Below, in pieces: positions 34,207-45,589 of a DNA stretch of 64,000 nucleotides. Origin of the DNA: Angiostrongylus vasorum. Lineage: Eukaryota > Nematoda > Chromadorea > Rhabditida > Metastrongylidae. The DNA is taken from positions 1-64,000 of the forward strand of contig JADANN010000047.1 of assembly GCA_018806985.1 (NCBI GenBank). The letters run 5' to 3'. Each line of letters starts with the position of its first letter. Position 1 is the first letter of the stretch. Below the pieces are notes generated by a model that had not been told where the DNA came from, did no database searches, and was given only the letters and a program-made list of their open reading frames with translations. A program made the position numbers and the translations under genes.

Positions 34207-37200
34207 CTGAAATCATGTTTCACTACTGTACGGCGGAGATTTTCACAGTTCCATTTCCATATCGAAATGCCAAAAAACTATTATTTTCAGGATGCACTTC
34301 TCTACGATTTTTTCCTTTTTTGGATCAGCGTTTTTTAATACGTCTGTGGTCAGAATTCTACTACAGATTCTCCAGATATTTTCAAACTTTTTCATTCCGA
34401 CAAGATTCCAACCATGAAGTTTGCAGTAACTTGGGATAGTATGAACTTCATTATGAATCGCGTAACTGCTTTATCACAAGTGTGGTATGAGGTCTACATT
34501 TCAATAGTTAGTCTTCAATATTACTGCGTAGTTTGAGGTAATTTTATCACGGAATGCGATGGGGGATAAAATCGAAGCGGGCCAACTGAGCTTTCTTAAC
34601 TGGTATTATCTCAGTCGCTTCATTAATTAAGGTGTTCCCTTGGAGGAGAAACAAGCAAAGGGGAGTGGAGAAGGCCATTCATTGGCACTACTTTCAAGAT
34701 CACCCACCTCCTTTTCTTTCTATTTATGTGAACTGTAAGAGGTGCGCCTAGCGCAGTGGTCGGAGGCGCTCTGCCAATACACATAGGCTTGATTAACGCG
34801 CACAGGCCTCCCACCAAACTTTTCATCACTCCAGGGTCGACAAATTGGTACCAGACTTGTCTGGGAGGATAGCTCCACTGACTCAATACATTGGTAAGCC
34901 ACCGAGACTCACTGTATAGTCCACCTCTAACGCTATTTAGTGAAGTCGATTGCACGGCGCATCCCTCAAAGATTGATTAATGCCGAGAGCTTTCCTCTTT
35001 ATCCTTTTATATGAATCGTCGCCATACATTTTTCCGATTAAACTCTGCCACCTACTTCATTGCGTCACATTTGTTTTCTACGAGGTTTTTCGAAATCTCG
35101 TATAGGTTCGGCTACTAGATGAAGGTTTTGTTTTCTTCAAGCATAAGATTGGATGCTGGTCGAATAGATTCTTCCTGGAATATTAGTTCTTCTGGCGCAG
35201 TGCACTCATCATTTCGTACATCCAAGGTGCATTTTTCCAATTAACTGTGATACCAATTTTCTGGCTTCGGATAAATGGGAATATGTTTTGTTCGCGTACA
35301 TGTTCGTCATGGTTTTTAGAAATTGTGTTCTCGAATAAGAATATAGTAAAGACCGACATTCCACATGAAGTTCGGCTAGACAGCATGTGATTGAAGTCGT
35401 TGATCATCAACATCATTTTTACGTTGCTCATGACATCATTGTTATAGCACCAACCATCATCCAAGTAGAACAAGTGTTGGCACAAGCAAGCAGCATATGT
35501 ATAATAATTGATACTTGGCTGAATTCCTAAAGCACGACGTTCGTGGAAAATACTGCTTGTTCCTGGTGCACCACTTAAGCTCATCGAGAATGCTTCGAAA
35601 TGATCCAATCCCTCGTGTCTAGATCGAATGGAAAGGCCTGCTTAAAGGTTTGAAGATCTACTGAAGAAAAGACGGAATTCCCAGCTCCACGCCTATATTC
35701 TGTGGCTGGAAGATTACTCTTGCTTCAGTGCTCGATTAACGCAAAGTTCATGCTTCTCGTCAACGCATTCGTTTTCGTTTTCTAAACATGTTCCATTTGA
35801 CTTTGTTTTAATGTACACTAACTATCACGTTCGTTACTCAGCTGACATACGGAAGAAGTGCTTTTCGCCACAGAACGATGTTACTTATTACATGAAGGAC
35901 AACTGCGGATGTTCCAAGTGAGGTTGTGAAATCAGCAAAATGGTTACCAGAAAAAATTTTTCAGATCTCGGAAAAAGTGATACAAAGTGGAGCAAGTTTT
36001 TTGGTCAACAACTAGGAAGCTGCACTGTCGCCTATCAATTGGTGTAGAATACATTAGCTTGTACTATAGCTATAGCCGAGCAAATGGGGGGTGCTCCACA
36101 ATGATGAATAACCAAATATTAGTGGAAAGAGGATATTACTTGGATACGAGGACGGCCTATTTTCGCTAGTTCTGTGAATTCTAGCACAGTTTCCACTTGC
36201 TGAATTAGCCATTGTGGTCTTTTGTAGTTCCGAGGTCCTCCTAGTCGAAGCCGTCACCACCCTCGCCCACCTTGTGGATCACAGGGAGATTTGCTATCGT
36301 GCGACTAGTTTGACATTAGGAAAGTGGTAATTCCTGGTATTAGTTTACTCTTAGCAGGGCTTTCGGATGGAAACGTCGAGCTCCTTCTCAGCTTGGGAGA
36401 CTCTGCTGGTAGGATACACTCTACGATACGCGTTACAGTTGGACACCTATGAACAACACTTCTCAACAAAGACGAAGCGGTGAACTGTTGAGAAACGCGA
36501 ATAGAGGGCATATTTAGAACGGGATTAACTTGATTTCCTACTAATTTTTAGCGAAAGAGGCATAATCATAGCTTCTAGTTGAATTCCCTCAACCATGTGT
36601 TTCAACATTACCCCCCTCAAGCGCTAAGAATCTGCAAGCACCTCTGGCACATAGCAGGAACGATTGAAAGTTACTGCCCCTGAATCACCTGGTAATTAAC
36701 AGGGGGAAGAGGTGGTAAAATTGATCTTTCAAGCTGAAGACCTATTGCAGTGAGAAGCCTTCGGCACTCCACAATTCTCACAGAGCCACTCTTTTGTGTT
36801 GGCAAACACAGAACAAAAATAGTAACTGATACCATATTGAGCCAGATCAAGAGACATGAAGAGGATTTAATAGAAATGCGATAATCAGCGTTTGATTGTT
36901 CGAATTATGGTAAGAAGAAAGCATGTGATTTGATTTACAGATGGGTCGCCCTTTAGACTATTTCAAGGCTGAAAAATGAAAGAAATTGATGGGCTGATCT
37001 CTGTATGGATAAATTTATGATTACGATGAAGCGGCGATATGGTTTTTTCTCTATTAATTGCAATGGGTTTGAACTTTACCTAGTGAACATAACCTCAGGG
37101 AAGTATCTGAGCAAAAAAAAAGAAATAAAATGTAGAACTAATTAGGTATGGTACAGTGGGCATAGAAGAAGAGGAATGATGAATGGGGATTAAATCGTAG

Positions 37201-39050
37201 AAATCATCCAGCACACACACCTTATTGAGACTACTCGACTGACTGAAAGCTTTTCCGCAAACAGAGCACAAATGAGGTCGGTGATTTTCGTGCACATGCA
37301 GAATGTGAATTCGTAGGCGATCCCTTTTTTCGAAAGACCTGAACAGTTCAGGATTGTGGAGGTTGCTCACATGGAGCAAAGACAGCTCTCAAGTGTTTGC
37401 ACGTGCATACATACACATGGTGTATCAAACACACACAACTCGGTCTGTACTTGAGATACAAATGCTTTATAACGGCGTATAACGGTGTACACGAGAGTAC
37501 TTAAAACTACTATAGACCCTTGCAATTGAAAAGCAAGTACACCATCATCTATTTAGGCAATGGATCGACGCGTCGGGACACTGCTAAAGAGGTTCGAGCC
37601 AGCTGCTTACCCAGCTCACTTGCTCATACCCAATCCATTATAAAGGAAGCGCTCGACATTGCCCTTCCGATTACTGTAACGACGGCGATAATGAACGCAA
37701 TTGATTGCGTCACGAGTCCACAATATGTGTTTGCATTTCCGAGTGAGAAAAAAATGAATTTGTTCTTGAAGTGATTACCTTGGGCATATTGGGCACGGAA
37801 ACTTTCTGTCGCCATTGTCAACGCATCTTGTGTATTTGAGATGTTTATCTCGGTAATATGAATAACTGAATACTTTTCCACAACGGTCGCACGAAAATCC
37901 GTCAGTGTCTGAAGCCAAAATAGCAATAAATTAGTTGGTCAGTTATTCAGTGGTTGCTTGTTGTTGCTATGATTGTTTAATATGAATCGGATCCTGAGAT
38001 TTCGTTCATTTTAAGTGAACAATGCTAGTTAAACAGCTGGCTGGCTCTTCAGCTCCAGCGATATTAATGCCCTTCCCGACGTTAGAGTTGTTTGTGTTCT
38101 TGCGGCAGTTTAGCGCGAAATTAGATGTGTAATGAGCTCCGCTCTACGTGGAGCCCACTGGATTACCAAATGACTAGCCGGAATACGGTAACACATGATT
38201 GAAATTCGAGAATATGATGTCGCCGAAAGAACTAAGAATACTTAGCAAATGTTTATCAGTCTTACGACGAGAAAACCAACAATAACTGGAACTTACTAAT
38301 GAGTATTTGTCATTCGAAAACCTTGAAGAGTACCTGGACACGATTTCATGTCAATCGACAAATCCATTGGTTCTTTCTTCTCAAATTCAGTCGCTGATGT
38401 AAGCGGTGCTACTGCTTTGAGAACAATCTCATCACCACACCGTATTGTACGACGTACGGTGTTGCCTTCGACATTGCCATTTGATGTGTCTTCCCGAATT
38501 ATGTGTCTCCATGATCTAGGTAGCTGAAACATTCATGTTTCTCCTAGACGAAACCAAAAAGTAACGCTGTACCATGCGAATTTAGAATTTCAAAAGTACA
38601 GGCAGCATTAGGAACGTTCTGCTCAAACAAGAAAAAAGTGTTAGAATTAATCTCGTATTTCTCACAGCATGAAATGGCTCTGCATGTGATCGGAACAACC
38701 CAAAAACTATTCTTTTAAAGAGAGGCTGTTGGTCTGCGTAAGGATTGGTAGTAGTGAGGTAGATTTCGAGTACACCGAATGGTTGCAAATTTTAGTTCAA
38801 AAAGAAATGCCTATGTACTGAAACTCTCTAATGCTGTGTATCAAAAATTCATAAAGAGAACCCGTTGGAAATATTAGGTCAGTAGAGTTCATCCATTTAT
38901 TTATACAAGGGGTTACCTCCAAATGAGATCCTTTTGAGAAACCTTCTTCTTTTGTACAAAGAACAACGGCAAATTTTATGGATCCAAACTGAAGCGATAT
39001 ACACATCAAGCCAGAGACTCGTTCCTTAGGATCGGGCAGACAGAGCGATG
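33940..39050 (-). CDS. PRDM14: PRDM14-like PR-domain zinc-finger transcription factor
   Basis: Exons on minus: 39050-38917, 38782-38666, 38523-38334, 37908-37779, 37338-37221, 34206-34087, 34023-33940 (stop) or 34023-33957 (donor). All joins agree in phase. The first three give a divergent PR (SET-like) domain: [36 protein letters not shown], and [14 protein letters not shown] (compare I-x-G-E-E-L-L-V-W). Next is a CtBP-type PMDLS motif, then fingers [94 protein letters not shown]. From memory these follow the PRDM14 finger order closely. PRDM14 represses transcription in germ and stem cells of vertebrates; its role here is unknown. The N-terminus is not resolved. Confidence 0.85.
34740..35010 (+). 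repeat. family A tRNA-derived SINE
   Basis: Plus copy: A box in 'gcgcctagcgcagtggtcgg', body 'attggtaccagacttgtctg', tail 'tttatccttttat'. Antisense within a PRDM14-like intron. Confidence 0.85.
35183..35650 (-). CDS. unrecognised 141-codon open frame in a PRDM14-like intron
   Basis: Open from about 35650 (possible acceptor 'tttaagcag') with an ATG at 35606-35608, to a stop at 35183. Text includes [57 protein letters not shown] and [16 protein letters not shown]. Length and composition are unusual for this AT-rich intron. I recognise no family. It could be the last exon of a nested gene, a processed pseudogene or a chance frame. Confidence 0.35.
36133..36496 (+). repeat. family B repeat, diverged
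   Basis: Plus copy, 'attacttggatacgaggacg' to 'ggtgaactgttgagaaa'; more diverged than others. Antisense in a PRDM14-like intron. Confidence 0.8.
37221..37908 (-). CDS. PRDM14: PRDM14-like gene, finger exons 1-3
   Basis: Exon 37908-37779 (acceptor ggcttcag) encodes [26 protein letters not shown] and RKFPCPICP; exon 37338-37221 continues [20 protein letters not shown] and [19 protein letters not shown]. The split Arg codon AG|G joins them in phase. Finger 1 uses an atypical H..C ending, as in PRDM14. Confidence 0.88.
38334..38523 (-). CDS. PRDM14: PRDM14-like gene, PR domain end and PMDLS motif exon
   Basis: Acceptor gtttcag at 38524. Starts [16 protein letters not shown], then [17 protein letters not shown] fits the last PR block, then [15 protein letters not shown] with a P-x-D-L-S CtBP-binding consensus. 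Two in-phase donors, 38334 (gtactc) and 38322 (gttttc), differ by four codons. Confidence 0.8.
38666..38782 (-). CDS. PRDM14: PRDM14-like gene, PR domain middle exon with an abnormal acceptor
   Basis: 39 codons, phase 0 to 0, donor CATGCT|gtgaga. It aligns with the PR fold (PFGVLEIY after [15 protein letters not shown] at the W-x-I-F position). The only frame-compatible start follows 'aaatttgcaa', where an AG would be expected; other AGs upstream run into stops. Confidence 0.65.
38917..39050 (-). CDS. PRDM14: PRDM14-like gene, PR domain first detected exon
   Basis: Acceptor ctttttttag, donor TTGGAG|gtaacc. Reads [20 protein letters not shown], then [19 protein letters not shown]. The A-V-x..KG pattern corresponds to the PR start (G-V-F-A..I-x-K-G). 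It enters in phase 1 from an exon I could not fix. Confidence 0.7.
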
Positions 39051-39244
39051 CTAAAAAAGAGTGAACGCAAAAAATAATGTGCTGATTATGTTGGATCTCT
39101 TCAATGACGGCTTAACAGTCTTTCAACGTGATATTCCGTCAAGCCGATGACTGTTTCAAGTTTTGTGGTTGCACTGTTTTCTCAATATGCTTTTTATAGT
39201 TATCGCTTTTTCTTCTAGGCTATTATTAAGGATTGGTCTCGTAC

Positions 39245-39402
39245 CTTTTTTTCAGCTGTGATAATTGAAATATGACCATCTCAGAAATGTGTGCTTGTCG
39301 AGGCGGTTCAGTATTTGTTAAGCAGAGGTAAACTGCGTGAACTTTGTTAGCTACATTTGGAACGTGCTGAGAGAGCGAGCAAACGACAACTCGTTTTCCG
39401 AC
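39245..39402 (-). CDS. candidate upstream exon of the PRDM14-like gene
   Basis: Acceptor gactgttcag, donor AAAAAAAG|gtacga. Reads VGKRVVVCSLSQHVPNVAN, then PRQAHISEMVIFQLSQLKK. It ends in phase 2 while the next certain exon enters in phase 1, so an intermediate exon is missing or this belongs elsewhere. A further open segment upstream at about 39430-39525 (ASFSVPVSSNAEM) has an acceptor tttgtttacag. Confidence 0.4.
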
Positions 39403-40373
39403 CTGAACAGTCAATCGGCCTTAGCTTGATCTTCGTTTGTGATTCACGCCACGTTCCGTCATTGACAATCATCGTCATTTCTGCGTTACTGGATACAGGT
39501 ACAGAAAATGATGCTTCTGTAAACAAATATGAGTTGAACAACCCAGTCATCACTGCAAGCACTTTCGTAACTACTTACCCTGCCAAAGTTGGAGCGCTGG
39601 GAAACATTAATTGACCCCATAATGGGAACGCTGTTAAACTTGCCGAATCATGTTGAAATAAACTGAGCCCAGAACAGATTGGAAACATTTGTTTAGGGTG
39701 GAGTGGCAAGTTAGTCGATGAGCAAGTGAATTGCCCATTGGAAGGTGCTGCCCCCTGCTACCGTAACCCTTTCCGGAGGGCGGGCCGTGGAACGAGTAGC
39801 GTAGCGAATTGTGCTCAAGAGGAGCACTTGCAGTTCCAATAATATGGACATGCAGTTACACATAAGTCAAAATGTTTTGCTTATGTGGTAGAAGGAGCAG
39901 GAGCTTACACGCTTTTTGTTTTTTGTAGCAATAAAATCAATATTTCATTCGACAAGAGCAAAAGTTATGTTTAAATGAAGTGTATTCCACAAAAATTCAG
40001 TATTTCATTGTTAACTTAAAACAAATATTTGTGTTTTTGACAAACTCTAGTGCTATGTTTTTCTCCGAATTTCTGCAAAAAAATAAAATGCTGGATGGTG
40101 CAACACTTTCCATATACGACTCAACTATTCTATGCTGACCAAGTTTAGGGTTTTTTCTTCCATTTTGAATTGAGACAATGAAGATTCAACTGAATTGAAG
40201 TAAGCGTGTAATTACGCTTGAAACGGCGCTTAGCATTCAGATGAAGTTAGGTTAGCAAAGTCCTGCCTTCACCACACCCAATAAAACTGGGGATACCTCG
40301 GAAATCTTGCCGTTTCATGAGTGACGGAAAACTTGGCGGTCGCTTGCATTAAATTGTATTGGTGAAATGAAAC

Positions 40374-40397
40374 AGTATATATATATATATATATATT
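40374..40397. repeat. (TA)n microsatellite
   Basis: About twelve TA units in otherwise unremarkable AT-rich DNA; the 39.6-40.8 kb interval shows no gene to me. Confidence 0.9.
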
Positions 40398-40836
40398 ACA
40401 TACAACAGCATATTAGGCAGCAACGTCCGAAATCATTCCTTCGGTGCTGAGGCAGAATTATGTTAACTTAAAATTTTTCATAAGAAGTTGCAATGTTCCC
40501 GCAATCTTTGTTACGGATTATTGATCGAAGCTACATCGGTGATTTACGTTTAACTAGTAAAGCTCTTTAGTTTTAGATACTCTATGGATTCGCCACTGTT
40601 TTAATTCGTTGCCTTAGATTCTTATGTGTCGCATTCAAGGATTCGCATGACCCCGTGGTCCATCAAAGGCGCGAAACAGTTAAATGTGCTTAAATATGAA
40701 GTAGGGAAATCACAATTGAATGCCACACACATCTCAAGCATTTCTAGTTAACATATGAAGCTCCTAAGGTGTTTATGCAATGAGGCATTTGATGACTACG
40801 CGTATGTCATTCAATCTACAGTAATTGCCGCGTCTT

Positions 40837-41040
40837 CTAATCAAATCGCACGAATGTTGGTATAATAGAGCAAAGAGCAATTTGCCTCTTCCATATGTCC
40901 ATCACATATTGAGTAGTGGGTAAGTAGTGTCGAATCACGGTTTCTCTTCGGATCAGCTGTTCTAGACAATTTGCACATGAACGACAAGAACGGGAACGTC
41001 CGCCAGTACATCGATACATTCTTATCCAACTGCAGATGGT
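40837..41040 (-). CDS. candidate terminal exon, Cys-rich, unrecognised
   Basis: After a possible acceptor 'accatctgcag' a minus frame reads RMYRCTGGRSRSCRSCANCL, then RHYLPTTQYVMDIWKRQI, and stops at 40837. Another frame is open too. The upstream extension of the frame is SINE sequence. No family recognised. Confidence 0.25.
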   Translation of the reverse strand, partial: TICSWIRMYRCTGGRSRSCRSCANCLEQLIRRETVIRHYLPTTQYVMDIWKRQIALCSIIPTFVRFD

Positions 41041-41099
41041 CACACAAGAAATGAAGGCGACACCAAACCAGTAATTAAGTATCGCCTTCACAAACGTAC

Positions 41100-41398
41100 A
41101 TAGGGCGCATGTGGCGCAGTGGTCGGCGGCGCCCTGCAACACACACGTGGAATCGATCTCCACTCTCATGGCCCGCCAAGTCTTCCATCCCTCTGGGGTA
41201 AGCAAATTGGTAACGGACTTGTCTGGGAGGACAGCAGCACTGGCTCAATACATCGCTAACCGCGAGTCATTGTAAAGGCCAGATATGCATTCAATCACCT
41301 CCAACGATACTTAATGAAGTCGAATGCATGGCGCATCCTTCATGGATTGATTAACGTCGAGAGCTTTATCTCTACCCTTTATCCTTTATTATCCTTCA
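41100..41398 (+). repeat. family A tRNA-derived SINE
   Basis: One of the best copies: 'gtggcgcagtggtcggcggc' (A box), 'gaatcgatct' B-box region, body, then tail 'taccctttatcctttattat'. Confidence 0.9.
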
Positions 41399-41564
41399 TA
41401 AACACATATAAGTACTAACCGTGACACAGTGTTCAAGACTTGACATTCCTGTGCTTGAAATTTGCGGTTAATTCAGACCTATATGGAATTTCCAGCGTAG
41501 AAAATATTTTGTGTGATTTTAGTCGAGAATGGAATGCTTTAGGATAAACTAGGATGGAGTTCTC

Positions 41565-41830
41565 AGCGTTGATCAGTCGGTGAGTGATGCGCCCTGCAAC
41601 CGACTTCACTAAGCATCATTAGAAATGGTTGGGCCTATACAATCACTTGTGGTGGACCAATATATGACTGTCACGTCAGTATTGCCAGCTTTCCAGTCAA
41701 GTCTGGAACCAATATGTCAACTCCGGAGGGAAGAAACTTGCTTGGCGAATTCAGGGCGCGGGATAGAACCGGGAACCACGTGTGTTTTTGCTTAGCACCT
41801 CTATGACTACTGGAGCGCATGCTGCAGTTT
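41565..41830 (-). repeat. family A SINE, decayed copy
   Basis: Minus copy, only 170 bp from the previous one and head-to-head inverted relative to it. Body words survive ('cagtcaagtctggaaccaat'); the head is degraded. Confidence 0.7.
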
Positions 41831-42561
41831 TATACCTTGCAGTGTTTTATATGAGTATTGTTCAAATTTCTAGGACTTCTAGATAAGTCTTTAAAACTTT
41901 TTAAAAAGCAGAATATATTGTAAAAAGTATGCATGTAGTTTCCTTATTACTAATTTTGCAGATGAATACGAATTACATGATATTTTCTTCCATTTTCAAC
42001 ACCCAAGAAAGGATTATGCTCCATGCTCCACTTTTCAACTAAAGAGCACATATATTAAGCAATGAAAGGTCGAACAATCAGTAAAAAAGAGGTATATATT
42101 TCACAAAGATAATAGAAGTAGTACTGGTCACGGGTAGCAGCATTCGCCTTAATGCTTTAGTGCCATAGATTCTTCCAACAATGGAGAACGTGCTAATTTG
42201 TTGTTATGGCCTATCGACTATTGGGATCAATGCTCCATTCTTTTTGCACTTCGCGCTGACACTCATGATAGTAGCTGACCATACTTACCTATATTTCTTA
42301 CTAAGCTTAAGTCTTTTTTCTTACTACTTTTGCTGTCTGTATTGATTCATCCGTTTTTTTTGACATCAGTGGTCAACGCGATAGCGTTTCCGACGTTATA
42401 CAGTTGACGTGGGTTTGAGTTAAGTATGCCGTCCTTCACTTTCGTATATAATACTTCTACGGCCAGAATCCCCATTAGACCTTCGCTCGAGTCTACTTTG
42501 CTTTGTTCTCTTCATCCAGCATCTAGATTTCAATCCAAATGATTATTATATTATTGAACTT

Positions 42562-42949
42562 TCCTTCCAACGGTTTACACCTCGTCATGGCTGGAAAATG
42601 TTCCAGGGTGTCGGGCTGCGATGTACAGTGAGGGGATTCATCCCTCCAGCAGAGTCTCCCATGCTGAGAAGAAGTCCTGCGTTTCCATCAGGAAGTTCAG
42701 CTAAGAGAAAACCAATGCCGGGGATCCGCCATTATCATGGTATCAAACATGTAACGAGGTGGTAAATCTCCCTCTTATCTACAAGAGCGAAGACTACCTT
42801 TGGTGGTGACGACCTGAGGAAGACTTTAGTTGGATGGCGTCTGCGCTCTACTGAACCACAATGGCTAAACCAGCAAAACTCAGAAATAACTTAAATTCTG
42901 CTGAGGTCCGCCCGCACAACCAATGAAGGCGGACCATCCAAGCTTCCAA
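42562..42949 (-). repeat. family B repeat
   Basis: Minus copy, 'ccttccaacggtttacacct' to 'caagcttccaagcg'. Confidence 0.85.
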
Positions 42950-43020
42950 GCGCTATTGAACTTCGGGCTTCAGAAGTCAGAACAGCAGAAACAACGTATC
43001 CATCTTCTCCGACATTGTTT
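42950..43020 (-). mobile_element. tiny RTE-type LINE fragment
   Basis: The minus frame reads GEDGYVVSAVLTSEARSSIA, matching KEDGYVVSPVHHSEIRYAIS of the plus RTE at about 10.07-10.13 kb. It abuts a family B copy and is read through by a 159-codon minus frame. Confidence 0.6.
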
Positions 43021-43559
43021 AGAGTTGAGTGAATATGCCAACCGAGGAAATCAGGTTTGAAGTCATAGATCGTCGACATCCCTGTTATTAATAAAAATGT
43101 TTCAGAATAACTGGTGAATACGGTTTTGGGTAGCACAATGGTTAAGTTGCTCGCAAATGCATAGTTGGTTGTCATTTTCTTCCACTTCTTTAGTAAGCTC
43201 AAGTCGGCCATCCCACAAGATCTGAAACGTCCTACCAGACTTCGTACAGCGGATAAAAAAATAAAATGTTTTAGATTTTCCAGATGACGCATGTCTTGCA
43301 AAACTTTTGTTAAGCTTTCAGCGTCATGCTCTTCTTTACACCCACAATCTGTAGGTCTTCTTGCTTTCACAGGGACCTATCCTCTGGGTGACGAGCTGCT
43401 CAGTGGAAAACCCGACCCAGTACTGCCCCTTTAACACAAGGTGGTTGTCATTGGTTGTCCACTGATAGCTAATTATTTTCGTAAACATGACCAATCCAGC
43501 AATTGTTAGACAATCTAAATTAACTGCTGATAACACCGTTAGGATAAAAAAACTGGTTG

Positions 43560-44180
43560 AGAGAAAAGCAAAGCAAGACCCTCAGTTGTGCAGTGGGTAA
43601 TATGTGAGCTCCCGGAAAGCGTAATTGAGGGTCAGAGCCTGGTCAGGGGTCCAGGTTTTGCAAATGGCTCAACATCATTGTGATTGCATTTTACATGATA
43701 TCCTGCCGTGAAGAAATTAGTAGGTAGCAGACAAAAAGTTAAACAATCTAAAATAATTTTGTTTTCTTATTCCTGGGCTAAATAATGGTTAGGGTGAAAC
43801 AACATTGACTTAATTCATTTTTAGGCCTTCTCAGGTAATTGTGTAGACCACTGTATGCATCATTGACCATCTTGACGATCTTTAACTGAGACACATGGAT
43901 AGCTCATTCATGAAGGATTATTATTATTGTTAAATTGACAAAACAAAGGACACCGCGCGCATCAAATCCTCATTTCATCTCTGCTATGCTGCGGAAACCT
44001 AGTTCATCTATGAAGTGCTAACTTGGAATAAAGCGATCTAGGAGTTGAGAAGTTTTATTAAAACCGTACCATTCTGCTGTCTTTTCCAAGAAAAAATCAA
44101 ATGCACTTTTTATACTTAGTGTTAGCCGTGTCTGTTACAAACTTTTCTTAAATTTCTGTGATAGAACACTTTTAGAAATC
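43560..44180. other. no recognised gene
   Basis: A weak tRNA-like stretch at 43590-43680 ('gtgcagtgggtaatatgtg', 'ggtcagggg') may be an old SINE head; otherwise nothing seen. Confidence 0.35.
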
Positions 44181-44257
44181 ATGACAATTATAGCAATTCA
44201 AAGTCCCTAGATACAGTTTGCTCTAGGTCGTAATCGTTGACCTCGACATAAGCCCGG

Positions 44258-44887
44258 CGTCGAGTCGAATGGCTGCAGCTACCAACGTCACAAATATTTG
44301 CGTAAATTAGTAGAGCGCACAATAGTGCTTCCGCGTGCAGCGGGTGTTCTCTGGAACGGGTCAGCGATCTGCTGAAGCAATTTGATGCAGCTAATGAAAG
44401 TTCCGAAAACTTGGTACTTGAAATATACGCACTATACTCGATCTCCAGCATTCTCTTATATTCTGTGCATGTATATCTCACAAGCCCACCGACTACATTT
44501 CTAGTGACTTACCCACCTTCATTGCAAATCTATTTTCTTTCATCGGTAGATCGCCCCGATATCCACCCTTGGCTCCATGAAACGGTCATTCGTTGTCTGA
44601 AGATTTTTTATCTTCGTCAATGTGTTCGATGTCTGGTCAAGGACGCAACATTACTGACTGTGATAATTTTTCTCCCACGCTCAACAATATCTTCTTGTCG
44701 GCTAATTCTGAGAGCCTATCTTATTTTGTTGGCGTCGATTGCAAAATTGAGAAGTCACGAGAGGATTTGTTCACCCAAATTCTTTGAAAGAATTACTCTG
44801 TGTTGCTGCTATCGTCATAATGTCACGGTGTCGTATATAGGAATTAGCCCCTCTGACGATGGAAACTCCTACATTAACCTTTGTTAG
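44258..44887 (+). CDS. ambiguous open region, both strands open
   Basis: Plus frame from about 44290 reads CSGCSLERVSDLLKQFDAAN and LVLEIYALYSISSILLYS and stays open to 44887, but after about 44470 it becomes hydrophobic and repeat-poor. A minus frame over 44188-44481 (LSLAASNCFSRSLTRSREH, CALLIYANICDVGSCSH) is also open. One of them may be an exon; splice signals do not decide. Confidence 0.3.
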
Positions 44888-45589
44888 AAACAAGATGGAA
44901 GCATTTACCATCCAACAACATTATATCTGCATAATACCCTGATTACTCTGAACCCTTCAGAGATTTCACAACTTCTCAGCTTTTTTTTCGGTCGATTTTT
45001 AACCCATTTTTTGTGTAGAAAATCATAAACGCGAAAAAATCTTTGACACCACGACATAGAAGTCGGACGATATTCTTCACAACGCTCTCACTCAAATTCC
45101 ATCTTAGAAAGGAATAATCTGCTCAGCGACTTCTTTCCGGAGACAAACGACTATGTCATTGTTTTCTAGAAGAGAGTGCGCGTTCATTCATAACAATGCA
45201 GAACTCTGGGCACACATGGACGACTGCTACTAGTGTAAATACAGCCCCTCAATTGTACGTTGTCGACTCAACAATGTCCTTCAATTCGGATTCTTTTTTT
45301 CTTTACCACATTTGCCCGTAATTTGGTGACTAAGCGTCTTACATACTTTATTTTATGTATCATTTATTATACTTTTTTTTGTCTGGTCTTATTGGATCTG
45401 ATTTTTTTATGGGAACATTTTACGCTACGTTAACGTAGTCTTGCTTTAGTCATTGTAAACATTTCAACGAATTGTAAGTCATCATTGCTAGTCAAGCAAA
45501 GAGATGCGTTGCTGCATCGCCTTCTACGTCTCGTACTGCTGTTTACTTTAAGAAGTAGTGGAAGAATACACCTAATCTGCATGCCTACC

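Noticed and set aside
34740..34760. tRNA-like A boxes such as 'agcgcagtggtcgg' as possible tRNA genes
   Set aside because: Each is followed by a SINE body and tail, with no cloverleaf or acceptor stem pairing.
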